Assembly: GCF_902712855.1 (NCBI RefSeq)
Contig: NZ_LR743507.1
Coordinates: forward strand, 4,078,001-4,142,000
From: Variovorax paradoxus
GTDB lineage: Bacteria > Pseudomonadota > Gammaproteobacteria > Burkholderiales > Burkholderiaceae_C
Length of the DNA: 64,000 nucleotides
Reading direction: 5' to 3'
This document shows positions 43,283 to 51,874 of this stretch, piece after piece (the first letter of the stretch is position 1; every line of letters starts with the position of its first letter). A program made the position numbers and the translations under genes. The notes beneath the pieces are model-generated. The model worked only from the letters and a program-made list of their open reading frames with translations. It ran no database searches and was not told the origin of the DNA.

Positions 43283-43786
43283 ATGCAACTCCAGACCATT
43301 GTTTCCCGTACCGCCGCCCTGGCGCTGGTCCTCGCAAGCCTCGCGGCCTGCACCACCACCGACCTCACACCGCGCCCCGCGCCCGTGGTCACGCCGCCCG
43401 TGCAGAAACCCGCCGCGCTGTTCGTGCGCCCGGCCGCCGGCGCGACGATCGCGCGCTTCGACGGCGTGCGCAACAAGGGCATCGACATCGCCGGCAACCT
43501 CGGCGATGCGGTCGTCGCCTCGGCCGACGGCCGCATCGTGTACGTGGGCGGCGAACTGCCGGCCTACGGCAACATGATCATCGTCAAGCACAACGAGACC
43601 TACCTCACCGCCTACGCGCACCTGCAGACCATCCTCGTGAAGGAGAACCAGGTCGTGCGCCAGGGCGAGAAGATCGGCGAGATGGGCAAGAGCAACACCG
43701 ACCGCGTGAAGCTGCGCTTCGAGATCCGCAAGAACGGCACCGCCGTGAATCCCGAGCCCTACCTCAACGGACTGCTGCAACAGTAG
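43283..43786 (+). CDS. NlpD-like lipoprotein with degenerate LytM domain
   Basis: 167 aa. A lipoprotein signal ends in LASLAAC. A Pro-rich linker follows, then a LytM/M23 domain: NKGIDIAGNLGDAVVASADG, GYGNMI-like YGNMIIVKHN, YLTAYAHL and LRFEIRKNG. The first metal-binding His is replaced by Asn (N-K-G-I-D), as in E. coli NlpD. The protein is therefore probably an activator of cell-wall amidases at division and not an enzyme. Unlike NlpD it has no LysM domain and is half the length. Confidence 0.85.
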   Translation: MQLQTIVSRTAALALVLASLAACTTTDLTPRPAPVVTPPVQKPAALFVRPAAGATIARFDGVRNKGIDIAGNLGDAVVASADGRIVYVGGELPAYGNMIIVKHNETYLTAYAHLQTILVKENQVVRQGEKIGEMGKSNTDRVKLRFEIRKNGTAVNPEPYLNGLLQQ

Positions 43787-43835
43787 GCCCGCGGCGCCTC
43801 GCGCGCTGCCCGAGGCTCATCCGAGGCCCCATGAA

Positions 43836-43859
43836 AAAAAGCCCCTCTCGGGGCTTTTC
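43836..43859. terminator. Bidirectional rho-independent terminator
   Basis: A stem AAAAGCCCC/GGGGCTTTT with a 4-nt loop is flanked by A-run and T-run sequence. It lies between the NlpD-like gene (plus) and the large lipoprotein gene (minus), which converge, so it can end both transcripts. Confidence 0.85.
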
Positions 43860-43864
43860 TGCTT

Positions 43865-45781
43865 TCAGGGAGGGAGGATGCGGCTGTCGCGCAGGACCAC
43901 GTCGCGCCATGTCGCGTCCCTTGTGCTGACATACATGTTGCGGAACACCGGGGTGCTGCCCACCGAGAGGTTGAAGGTCTTCGACGCGGTGCCGCCGCTC
44001 GACGGCGCCACGTCGGCCTGCTCCTGTGCGTTGTCGGAAAGGCTGGCGAACAGGTTCAGGAAGAACTCGGCGGCAAAGCCTGGGTTCAGGCCCGTGGCGC
44101 TCACCGTGAAGTCGCTGCCGCCGTTGTACGACGCGAAGGCCGGCGTGGTCGTGAACGACGGGTAGGCGGCGGCTGCGGCTTCCGCCAGCGTCATCGGGCG
44201 GGCGTTGAAGCTCTGGCGGTACACGATGTCCGTCGTGCTGTTCGTGATCTGCGCGACCTGCCCGCCGCTGGTGTAGGCCGTGAAGACGTACTCCGGCGTG
44301 GCGGGGATCGCCGCGATCGCGCTGTCGGTCAAGCCCGCCGTCGGCAGGTTGGCGCAATTCGAGGTGAGCCGGTACAGGTTGCTGCCGTCGCCGTTCTCGA
44401 TGGGCCAGTAGTCGCCGGCCAGCGCGGGGCGCACGTGGCGCAGCCCGTTCGGCGGCAACCCCGGGCCCGTGACCACGACCGACACGGCCGCGTTGCTGTT
44501 GTTGGGATTCGAATCCCGGATGGAGAACTGCAGCGCCGTGGTCACGCAGCCCGTGACGGCGTCCTTGCTGACCTGCACGTGCGGATTGATGTCCAGGACG
44601 CGGCCGTCGCCGCGGAAACGCCAGACGCCGTCGTTGCCCTTGACCACCTGCATGCCCTTGTTGTTGCTGAAGGCCACGCCGTTCTTGTCGCGGTGCGTGA
44701 ACTCCACGTAGGCGCGGGGCCCGGGGTTGTTGACCGGGTCGATGGTGTAGTTGATGCGGTTGATCACCACCTCGGTGAAGCTCGCGCCGACCATGCTCGT
44801 ATCGGCGGCCTCTTCGTTGGCGAACTCGGCGGCGCTGAGGTCCGACAACCGGAAGTTGTAGGGGCTGTTGCTGCTGGTCGCGAGCAGCGGCGTCAGCTCG
44901 CCGGCCGTGGGCAGCCCGGTGGCGAACTTGGCGACGTAGTCGGTCAGCGCCTTGCGGATCAACGTGATGTCGTCCGCCGCGGTTTCCATGCCGGCTCCGC
45001 TCATCGGCGTGGTGCCGGCGTCCTGTGCGGCCTTCACCGCCAGGTCGTCGGTGATCTGCTGCTGCGTGACGATGTTGGTGATGGTGGCCACGTTGGTGGC
45101 CGGGTCGACGCTCACGCGCAGCACGTCGAGCGCCTTGTCCAGCGCGCTCGACAGCGGCGTGAACGCGGTGCGCAGCAGGTCGATGCTCGAGTCCACGCCC
45201 AGCGCCTGCAGCACCGGCAGCAGCTTGGCTTTCAGTGCGTCGGACTCGGCCTTGAGCTCGTCCGGCGTGAGCGAGGCGAACTCGCCGCCCTCGAAATACT
45301 GCGCGGCCAGCCGGCCGGCGATGTTGGCCACCACCAGATCGGTCAGCGGCGTGATGTTGATGGTGCCGTTGGCGTCCGCCGCGGTGGCGGCCGAGTGGAT
45401 CACCGTGCGCACGCCGCCCACCGTGCCTTCGGCGCGGAAGACGAAGGGCGCGGTCATGCCGGTCACGTCGATCTTGTAGTTGCCGTCGACCAGCGGTTCG
45501 GTCTTGGTCGCGCCCTTGGCGTCCTTGACGGTGACGGTACCCGACAGCGGCAAACCGGAGGCCGCGGTGCCCGAAAACGTAACAGCGGTGGCGGCCGGCG
45601 GATCGCTGGCCGGCGGCACGGTGGTACCGCCGCCGGAGGTGGGAAACCCGACGAATCCACTGCCGCCGCCACCTCCGCCGCCCCCGCAGGCCGCGAGGGA
45701 AACAAGGAGCGCCACCGCGCATGCGGAACGCGTCGTCCTGAAGAACTGGCCCGATGCCGGGGTTGCGTAGTCTGTTTTCAT
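43865..45781 (-). CDS. Large glycine-rich lipoprotein of unknown function
   Basis: 638 aa from ATG 45781; the frame upstream is not coding. A lipoprotein signal ends in VSLAAC and is followed by eight glycines. Residues about 60-130 look like a carboxypeptidase-regulatory/CnaB-type beta domain (SGTVTVKDAKGATKTEPLVDG). A helical part follows at about 150-270, then a long beta-rich remainder. Cys residues in the second half (GCVTTAL, TSNCANL) may pair. It should be anchored to the outer membrane. No enzymatic motif is seen; it may be an adhesin-like or substrate-binding surface protein. Confidence 0.7.
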   Translation of the reverse strand: MKTDYATPASGQFFRTTRSACAVALLVSLAACGGGGGGGGSGFVGFPTSGGGTTVPPASDPPAATAVTFSGTAASGLPLSGTVTVKDAKGATKTEPLVDGNYKIDVTGMTAPFVFRAEGTVGGVRTVIHSAATAADANGTINITPLTDLVVANIAGRLAAQYFEGGEFASLTPDELKAESDALKAKLLPVLQALGVDSSIDLLRTAFTPLSSALDKALDVLRVSVDPATNVATITNIVTQQQITDDLAVKAAQDAGTTPMSGAGMETAADDITLIRKALTDYVAKFATGLPTAGELTPLLATSSNSPYNFRLSDLSAAEFANEEAADTSMVGASFTEVVINRINYTIDPVNNPGPRAYVEFTHRDKNGVAFSNNKGMQVVKGNDGVWRFRGDGRVLDINPHVQVSKDAVTGCVTTALQFSIRDSNPNNSNAAVSVVVTGPGLPPNGLRHVRPALAGDYWPIENGDGSNLYRLTSNCANLPTAGLTDSAIAAIPATPEYVFTAYTSGGQVAQITNSTTDIVYRQSFNARPMTLAEAAAAAYPSFTTTPAFASYNGGSDFTVSATGLNPGFAAEFFLNLFASLSDNAQEQADVAPSSGGTASKTFNLSVGSTPVFRNMYVSTRDATWRDVVLRDSRILPP

Positions 45782-45911
45782 GAGGCTTCTGAGGGGGTTA
45801 GGGCAAACAAAAGAATCAACTCGTAACACGAGTGATGCGATTCTTGTGTGCCCCCCTCCCCCTCGCCATCCTCTGTTTTGTGGATGCGGCCCGGCGGCGC
45901 TTGTGCCTCGG

Positions 45912-47543
45912 CTAGAGCAGGCTCTCGGCCACCAGCGGTGCCAGCAGATCCAGCCGCCAGCGGGCCCAGAAGTCCGTCTCGGGCTCCTGGTGCAGGATGG
46001 TGTCGGCAGCGTCACCCGAGGCCGGACTGACCCATTCGATGGCCCCGGTCGGCCCGAGCTGCAGCTGGTAGGCGCCGTCCAGCCGGATGAAACCGATCAG
46101 GCTGGTGAGCTGCTGTGCGATCTGCGGGCTGAAGATGAAGATGCCGATCTCGGTGTTGTGCAGCATCGAGCGCGGATCGAAGTTCATCGAGCCGATGAAC
46201 ACCGTGTGGCGGTCGATCACCGCCGACTTGCCGTGCAGCCGGCCCGCCGCCGAGCCGTACATGCCGAAGCGCTTCGTCTGCTCCACCCGCTTCGGGCTCA
46301 GTTCGTACAGCTCGACGCCCAGGCGCAGCATCTGGGCGCGGTAGCGGCGGTAGCCGATGTGCACCAGCGATTCGTCAGTGGCCGCGAGCGAGTTGGTGAC
46401 GATGCTGTAGGCCACGCCGTTGCCGCGCACGATCTGGATGGTTTCCATGCCGCCGCGCCCCGGGATCAGGTAGGGCGTGGTCTGCATGACCTCGTTCTGC
46501 GCGCCGCGCAGGTAGCGGCGCACGTTGTAGAGCACGCTGTCGCGCGACTCGTCGGCGGGCAGGCCGCGCGCTTCCTCGGGCCCCAGCGCCTTGGCCGGCG
46601 CGTCGGCATAGGCCTCGGCGCGGGCCCACACCAGCTTCAGCGCGCCGGCGTCGAGGTCCTTGGCCAGCGGGTTGTTGCCCAGAAGGTCGGTCGACTCGGG
46701 CTCCTCGGGGTGCAACTGGGCGGGCCCGGTGGTGAGCCGGTCGAAGCGCTCGCGCAGTTGCTGCGGGCTCTCGCCGGTGGCGGGCACCAGCGACTCGATG
46801 GGGTACACGTACGGACTGTTCCAGTACATGTCGAACAGCGACGACAGCCGGGGCACCACGGCGCCGGCCACCAGCGTGTCGATGTCGATGAAGTTCGAGC
46901 CGCCGTCCCGCAGGAAGTACTCGTTGGCCATGTTGCGCCCGCCCATCACGCCCACGCTGTTGTCCACCACGTAGAGCTTGTTGTGCATGCGGCGGTGCAC
47001 GCGGTCGAAATCGAGGATCGACCACGCCCAGCGCGTGCCGAAGCGGTCCCGCCCGGCCGGGAACGGGTTGAACAGGCGCACTTCCACGTTCGGGTGCGAG
47101 GCGAAGCTGGTGAACAGCGGGTCGGCGCCGGCGGTGTAGAGGTCGTCCACCAGCAGCCGCACGCGCACGCCGCGGTCCGCCGCGTCGCGCAAGGCACGCA
47201 GCAGGTAGCGGCCGGTCTCGTCGTTCTGCACGAGGTAGTACTGCACGTCGATGGAGCGTTGCGCACGGCGCGCGAGCTCGATGCGCGCGTGCAGCGAGAA
47301 CTGCGGCATCGGCAGCAGGCGGAACCCGCTGAGCGGCTCGCCGGGCGGTGCGGTGGCCTTCACGAGGCGGCCGAGCGTGGTGTCGGCGCCGTCCGCGATG
47401 GCGGTCGAAGGCTTGCGATGCACCTGGTCCTCGCCGGGCAGGCTGGCGCAGCCGGCAAGGAAGAACGCCGCGAACGCCAGCAGCAGCCACGCCAGCCACC
47501 GGATGTGCGGGATGTCTGCGTTCCTGCACGGAGGATTCGGCAT
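45912..47543 (-). CDS. Phospholipase D family lipoprotein (cardiolipin synthase C-like)
   Basis: 543 aa from ATG 47543. A lipoprotein signal ends in FFLAGC. Two HKD motifs are intact: HNKLYVVDNSVGVMGGRN (first) and HGKSAVIDRHTVFIGSMNFD (second), with SIDVQYYLVQNDETGRYLL before them. This is the layout of ClsC (YmdC), which joins phosphatidylglycerol and phosphatidylethanolamine into cardiolipin. The lipid anchor suggests periplasmic action. A small acidic gene lies about 100 nt upstream on the same strand. The usual clsC partner ymdB is not seen nearby. Confidence 0.88.
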   Translation of the reverse strand: MPNPPCRNADIPHIRWLAWLLLAFAAFFLAGCASLPGEDQVHRKPSTAIADGADTTLGRLVKATAPPGEPLSGFRLLPMPQFSLHARIELARRAQRSIDVQYYLVQNDETGRYLLRALRDAADRGVRVRLLVDDLYTAGADPLFTSFASHPNVEVRLFNPFPAGRDRFGTRWAWSILDFDRVHRRMHNKLYVVDNSVGVMGGRNMANEYFLRDGGSNFIDIDTLVAGAVVPRLSSLFDMYWNSPYVYPIESLVPATGESPQQLRERFDRLTTGPAQLHPEEPESTDLLGNNPLAKDLDAGALKLVWARAEAYADAPAKALGPEEARGLPADESRDSVLYNVRRYLRGAQNEVMQTTPYLIPGRGGMETIQIVRGNGVAYSIVTNSLAATDESLVHIGYRRYRAQMLRLGVELYELSPKRVEQTKRFGMYGSAAGRLHGKSAVIDRHTVFIGSMNFDPRSMLHNTEIGIFIFSPQIAQQLTSLIGFIRLDGAYQLQLGPTGAIEWVSPASGDAADTILHQEPETDFWARWRLDLLAPLVAESLL

Positions 47544-47640
47544 GTCGGCGGCGCGTGGGTTGGAGCGTGGGTCGGAAAGGCTCGCGGTTTCTACCACGCC
47601 CTCGCCGGTTCTGCTGCGCCGCCGCAAACGGTTCGTCGGT

Positions 47641-47871
47641 TCAGTGCCCGCGCGCCGGCCCCCATTGCCGCACGAAATGGTCGGCGCGCAGCGTGGCGCG
47701 TTCCACGGCCGCGTCCCAGGAAAGTTGCTGCGTGATCACGAGCGCGCAGCGCGGAATCCCGCGCAGGCTCAGTTCGCAGATACCGGCGTAGGTGCCGCTC
47801 GGCGTGCGCATGAGCTCGAACCAACCCGTCCAGCCATCTGGAACGCTGAGATCGAGCCGGGTGCTGTCCAT
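47641..47871 (-). CDS. Small hypothetical protein
   Basis: 76 aa (MDSTRLDLSVPDGWTGWFELM start). Trp-rich, soluble, no signal peptide; it reads like a single small beta/alpha domain. It has a plausible start and is in line with the phospholipase D gene. The 196 bp upstream of it to the alkB gene contain an AT-richer stretch but no recognisable site. Function unknown. Confidence 0.5.
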   Translation of the reverse strand: MDSTRLDLSVPDGWTGWFELMRTPSGTYAGICELSLRGIPRCALVITQQLSWDAAVERATLRADHFVRQWGPARGH

Positions 47872-48068
47872 GATGAATACACCATAACCCTTCAGTTACG
47901 CAGTGCCAAGAATTTAAACCCTAAGCACTACTTAAAGCCAAGGCGCAGAGGCTAGCGATGGCCTTGCACGACGGCATCACCTGAATATGGGATGCGGCGT
48001 GTCGGCCGACGCGTAGGTCGGTGCAGGCGCGCGGCGGGGGGCGCGAGTTTTCAGCAAAGATCGGGGGA

Positions 48069-48791
48069 ATGAAAACGACCATGAAGAACACGGCGGCCGC
48101 GACGGACTCCGGACGGGCGCACACCGGCGGGTCTTCCAGCCTCTCCTTGTTCGACGACCTGCCCCGCGAAGCCCGCGAGCCGCTCGGCCCCGGTGCGTTC
48201 GTGCTCCCCGGCTTCGCGCTGCCCTTCGTGAACGAGCTGCTGCCGGCGATCGACGCGGTGGCCGGGCGCGCGCCCTTTCGCCATCTCGTCACGCCGGGCG
48301 GCTTCACCATGTCCGTGGCGCTCACCAACTGCGGCGCGCTGGGCTGGACCAGCGACCGGCGCGGCTACCGCTACAGCGCCACCGACCCCGACACCGGCCT
48401 GCCATGGCCGCCCATGCCCGCATCGTTCGCACGCCTGGCGCGCGAGGCGGCTGGGGCGGCGGGCTTCGAAAACTTCGCGCCCGACGCCTGCCTGGTCAAC
48501 CGCTACGCACCCGGCGCGCGGCTGTCGCTGCACCAGGACAAGGACGAGCGCGACCACGGCGCGCCCATCGTCTCGGTCTCGCTCGGCATGCCGGCGGTGT
48601 TCCTGTTCGGCGGGCTGGCACGGGGCGACAAGGCCGCGCGCGTGCCGCTGGCGCACGGCGACGTGGTGGTCTGGGGCGGCGAAGACCGGCTGCGCTACCA
48701 CGGCGTGCTGCCGCTGAAGGAGGCACCCCACCCGCTTCTTTCGCAGCTCGGCCCCATCCGCATCAACCTCACATTCCGGAAAGCGGCCTGA
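48069..48791 (+). CDS. alkB: Alpha-ketoglutarate-dependent DNA repair dioxygenase AlkB
   Basis: 240 aa from ATG 48069; ATG 48081 is an alternative. The Fe(II) triad is complete: H155 and D157 in LHQDKDE, H211 in RYHGV. The 2-oxoglutarate arginine pair follows in RINLTFR (R231, R237). NRYAPGARLSLHQDKDE and the nucleotide-flip loop sequence WTSDRRGYRYS match E. coli AlkB, which removes methyl groups from 1-meA and 3-meC. No ada gene is adjacent. The ABC exporter gene follows within 5 nt. Confidence 0.94.
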   Translation: MKTTMKNTAAATDSGRAHTGGSSSLSLFDDLPREAREPLGPGAFVLPGFALPFVNELLPAIDAVAGRAPFRHLVTPGGFTMSVALTNCGALGWTSDRRGYRYSATDPDTGLPWPPMPASFARLAREAAGAAGFENFAPDACLVNRYAPGARLSLHQDKDERDHGAPIVSVSLGMPAVFLFGGLARGDKAARVPLAHGDVVVWGGEDRLRYHGVLPLKEAPHPLLSQLGPIRINLTFRKAA

Positions 48792-48796
48792 CCCGC

Positions 48797-50644
48797 ATGC
48801 AGACGCCCGACAAGCAACTCGACCCCGGCAACGCCATCCGCCAGCTCTACGTGGCGCTCTGGCACTTCGCCGAAGGCGCGCGCGGCCAGCTGCTGGGCGC
48901 CACCGCCCTGCTGGCTTCGTCACAGCTCATCCGCCTCACGCTGCCCTACCTCGCCGGCCAGGCCATCAACTCGCTGCAGCGCGGCGAGCTCGGCGGCGCC
49001 GGCCGCTGGATCGCGACACTGGCCGGCGTGTCGATGGGCGCCTGGGTGCTGCACGGGCCGGGGCGCATCCTGGAGCGCAACGTCGGCATGAAGGTGCGCG
49101 AGCGGCTGGCGGACGAGCTCTATGCGCGCATCGCCTCCGCGCCGCTGGCCTGGCACGACGGCCACCACTCGGGCGAACTGCAGCACCGCGTGCACCAGGC
49201 CAGCCGCGCGCTGTCGGACTTCGCGCAGAACCAGTTCATCTGGCTCACCAACGCCGTCAACTTCGTCGGTCCGCTGGTGGCGCTGGCCCTGCTGTCGCGC
49301 ACCAGCGGCGTGACGGCGCTGGCAGGCTACGTGCTGATCGGGCTGGTCATCGTGCGCATCGACCGCGCGCTGATGACGCTCGCGCGCGCCGAGAACGACG
49401 CCGACCGCCGCTACGTGGCCACGCTGCTCGACTTCCTGGGCAATGCCTCGACGGTGATCGGCCTGCGCCTGCAGGGCGCGTCGCGGCTGCTGCTGCGCCG
49501 GCGCATGGCGGCCATTTCGCTGCCACTGAAACGCACCGTGGTGCTGAACGAAGGCAAGTGGTTCTCGGTCGACCTGATGGGGCTGGCGCTGACCTGGGGG
49601 CTGGTGGTGGTCTACGTGTGGCAGTCGCGGCTGCCGGGGCAGGCTGTGATGCTGGGCGCGGTGTTCATGATCTACCAGTACGCGCAGCAGGCGGCGGGCG
49701 TGGTCAGTTCGGTGGCCGCCAACTTCAGCTTCTTCGCGCGCATGCACACCGACTACAGCAGCGCCGAGCCGATCTGGCACGCGCCCTCGGGCGATGTGCT
49801 CGCCACGCCGCCCGAGCAGATGCCCGAGCGCGATCGCATCATGGCCGACGCGCCCTGGCGGCAGCTCGATATCCAGTCGCTGCAGTGGCGCTACGCCATG
49901 CGCGACACGGCGCCCGGCGCGAATCCCGTCGACGGCGCGTCTGCCTCCAGCCCGACCGAACCCGCGCGCAACGGCCTGCACGACGTGGCCCTCACGCTGC
50001 GCCGCGGCCAGCGCGTGGCGCTGGTGGGCCCGAGCGGCGGCGGCAAGAGCACGCTGCTGCGCGTGCTGGCCGGGCTGTATCCGCCGCACAGCGGCACGCT
50101 GATGTTCGACGGGCAACCCATCGACTGGCCGCAGCTGCGCCGCGTGGCCACGCTGATCCCGCAGGAGACCGAGCTCTTCGAGGCCAGCATCCGCGAGAAC
50201 CTGGCCTTCGGCCAGCCGCGCGACGACGCGATGCTGCTCGCCGCGCTGCACACCAGCACCTTCGACGAGGTGCTGAAAGCCAGCAACGGCAACCTCGACA
50301 CCGCCGTGTCGGAGCGCGGCTTCAACCTGTCGGGCGGCCAGCGCCAGCGGCTGTGCCTGGCGCGCGGCGTGCTCGCGGCCCAGGGCAGCTCGCTGCTGCT
50401 GCTCGACGAGCCCACCAGCGCGCTCGACGCCGGCACCGAGGCGCGCGTGCTCGAGCGCATCGCGGGCGCCTTTCCCGACGCCTGCGTGATCGCATCGATC
50501 CACAGGCTGAGCCTGCTCGATCGCTTCGACACCGTGGTGCTGATGGAGGCCGGCCGCGTGCTCGACCACGGTCCGCGCGACGCGGTGCTGGCGCGCCAGC
50601 CGCTGCTGCAGCGCATGGCCGCGCCGGCCGGCCCGCACGCCTGA
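48797..50644 (+). CDS. ABC transporter, fused membrane and ATPase domains
   Basis: 615 aa from ATG 48797, nearly touching alkB. Residues about 20-340 form a six-helix type I exporter membrane domain. The ATPase follows from about 390: Walker A GPSGGGKST, signature LSGGQRQRL, Walker B LLLLDEPTSALD, and a His switch in ASIHRL. It is a half-transporter that should dimerise to export a lipid, drug or peptide; substrate unknown. The linker between the domains (PGANPVDGASASSPTEP) is longer than usual. Confidence 0.9.
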   Translation: MQTPDKQLDPGNAIRQLYVALWHFAEGARGQLLGATALLASSQLIRLTLPYLAGQAINSLQRGELGGAGRWIATLAGVSMGAWVLHGPGRILERNVGMKVRERLADELYARIASAPLAWHDGHHSGELQHRVHQASRALSDFAQNQFIWLTNAVNFVGPLVALALLSRTSGVTALAGYVLIGLVIVRIDRALMTLARAENDADRRYVATLLDFLGNASTVIGLRLQGASRLLLRRRMAAISLPLKRTVVLNEGKWFSVDLMGLALTWGLVVVYVWQSRLPGQAVMLGAVFMIYQYAQQAAGVVSSVAANFSFFARMHTDYSSAEPIWHAPSGDVLATPPEQMPERDRIMADAPWRQLDIQSLQWRYAMRDTAPGANPVDGASASSPTEPARNGLHDVALTLRRGQRVALVGPSGGGKSTLLRVLAGLYPPHSGTLMFDGQPIDWPQLRRVATLIPQETELFEASIRENLAFGQPRDDAMLLAALHTSTFDEVLKASNGNLDTAVSERGFNLSGGQRQRLCLARGVLAAQGSSLLLLDEPTSALDAGTEARVLERIAGAFPDACVIASIHRLSLLDRFDTVVLMEAGRVLDHGPRDAVLARQPLLQRMAAPAGPHA

Positions 50645-50647
50645 AGG

Positions 50648-51739
50648 CTACGGAAGGTTCTCGCGGAAGATCACCTGGCTGCGCGTGGTTTCCACGCCGA
50701 CCAGCGCCTCGCGCTTGTCGCGCAGGTTGGTGAAGATGCGCACGCAGCTCATCAGCGTGGTGTGCGGGCTCTGCGTGATCACCGCGTCCATGCTGCCGTC
50801 GATGAGCAGCGCGCGGGTGTCGGGCGTGAGCCCGTGGCCGATGAAGACCACCTTCTGCTCGCGCCCCGCTTCCTTCAGCGCGCGCGCCACGCCGTCGGAC
50901 GCGCCGCCGATGTTGTAGATGCCGCCCATGTCGGGATGCTGCTCCAGCAGCGCGCGCGTCTGGCGGTAGTTCTTGTCCGCGTCGTCCTGCCCTTCGCGCA
51001 GGCCCACCACTTCCAGCCGCGGGAACATCTCGTCGATGACGTGAAGGAACCCGGCCTCGCGTTCCTCGTGCGCCTTGTAGCTCAGGCTGCCCGCGATGAG
51101 CGCGACCTTGGCCGTGCGCGCACCGATGAAGCGTCCGATGAGGTAGCCCGCCGTGCGCCCGGCCGCGCGGTTGTCCAGCCCCACGAAGGCCGCGCGCTCC
51201 GAGTTCGACAGGTCGGAAATGAGCGTGACCACCGGCAGGCCGCGCGCCGCCAGCGCGGCCACCGCCTCGCGCACCGCGGGGTGCTCCAGCGCCATCATCG
51301 CGATGCCGTCGCAGCGCTGCCCGTGGCGGCGCAAGGCGTCGGCCAGTTCGTGCGGGTTGAAGCTCTCGATGAACACCGTGCGGCACTGCACGTTGAACGG
51401 CGCCCAGTGCTCCTGCGAATAGCCCACCATGTCGCCCAGCATGCGGATGAAACGGTTGGTGCCGGCCGGCAGCAGGAACACCAGCCGCAGCGGCGGCGGC
51501 GTGAGCGCCGCGTACAGCTCGGGGCCCGGCAGGTAGTCGAGCTCGCCGGCCGCCTTGAGCACGCGCTGCACCGTGGCGTCGCGCACGCCGGGGCGGCGGT
51601 TGAGCACGCGGTCGACCGTGGCCGTCGAGACCTGCGCGGCGCGCGCGATGTCGACCACGCGGGCGCGCCGCGCATCAGGCAGCGAGGCCGCTGCAGGCGC
51701 GGGCGCAGGTACGGAAGCGAATGAAGGGTTTTCCCGCAT
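50648..51739 (-). CDS. LacI family repressor of the sugar-acid cluster
   Basis: 363 aa. The helix-turn-helix VVDIARAAQVSTATVDRVLNRRPGVRDATV has the LacI hinge arrangement. The periplasmic-binding-type core follows (LRLVFLLPAGTNRFI, VALIAGSLSYKAHEEREAGFL, GIYNIGGASDGVARAL). The tail IDGSMDAVITQSPHTTLMSCVRIF is typical of the subgroup that senses sugars or sugar acids. It is divergent from the TRAP transporter operon with 135 bp between, and probably represses it until the substrate appears. Confidence 0.92.
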   Translation of the reverse strand: MRENPSFASVPAPAPAAASLPDARRARVVDIARAAQVSTATVDRVLNRRPGVRDATVQRVLKAAGELDYLPGPELYAALTPPPLRLVFLLPAGTNRFIRMLGDMVGYSQEHWAPFNVQCRTVFIESFNPHELADALRRHGQRCDGIAMMALEHPAVREAVAALAARGLPVVTLISDLSNSERAAFVGLDNRAAGRTAGYLIGRFIGARTAKVALIAGSLSYKAHEEREAGFLHVIDEMFPRLEVVGLREGQDDADKNYRQTRALLEQHPDMGGIYNIGGASDGVARALKEAGREQKVVFIGHGLTPDTRALLIDGSMDAVITQSPHTTLMSCVRIFTNLRDKREALVGVETTRSQVIFRENLP

Positions 51740-51764
51740 ACATCAAAAACCATCAGCCAGAAGT

Positions 51765-51793
51765 TTGACCCGGATCATGCAGGCTTTTATCTT
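51765..51793 (+). promoter_or_regulatory. Candidate promoter of the TRAP/RLP operon
   Basis: TTGACC (51765-51770) and TATCTT (51788-51793) are 17 nt apart. They point toward dctP and leave a leader of about 75 nt that contains the TGCATCA repeats. Confidence 0.45.
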
Positions 51794-51815
51794 CGCTGTG
51801 GCTTGATTTCAATGG

Positions 51816-51832
51816 TGCATCAGATTGCATCA
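51816..51832. promoter_or_regulatory. Possible LacI-family operator
   Basis: Two TGCATCA heptamers start 10 bp apart (51816-51822 and 51826-51832), exactly one helical turn, just downstream of the candidate promoter. That position would let a bound repressor block transcription. LacI operators are usually inverted, so the direct-repeat form makes this tentative. Confidence 0.3.
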
Positions 51833-51874
51833 ACCGCACTCACCGCTTCAGAAGATCACGGAGACAAGACACAC

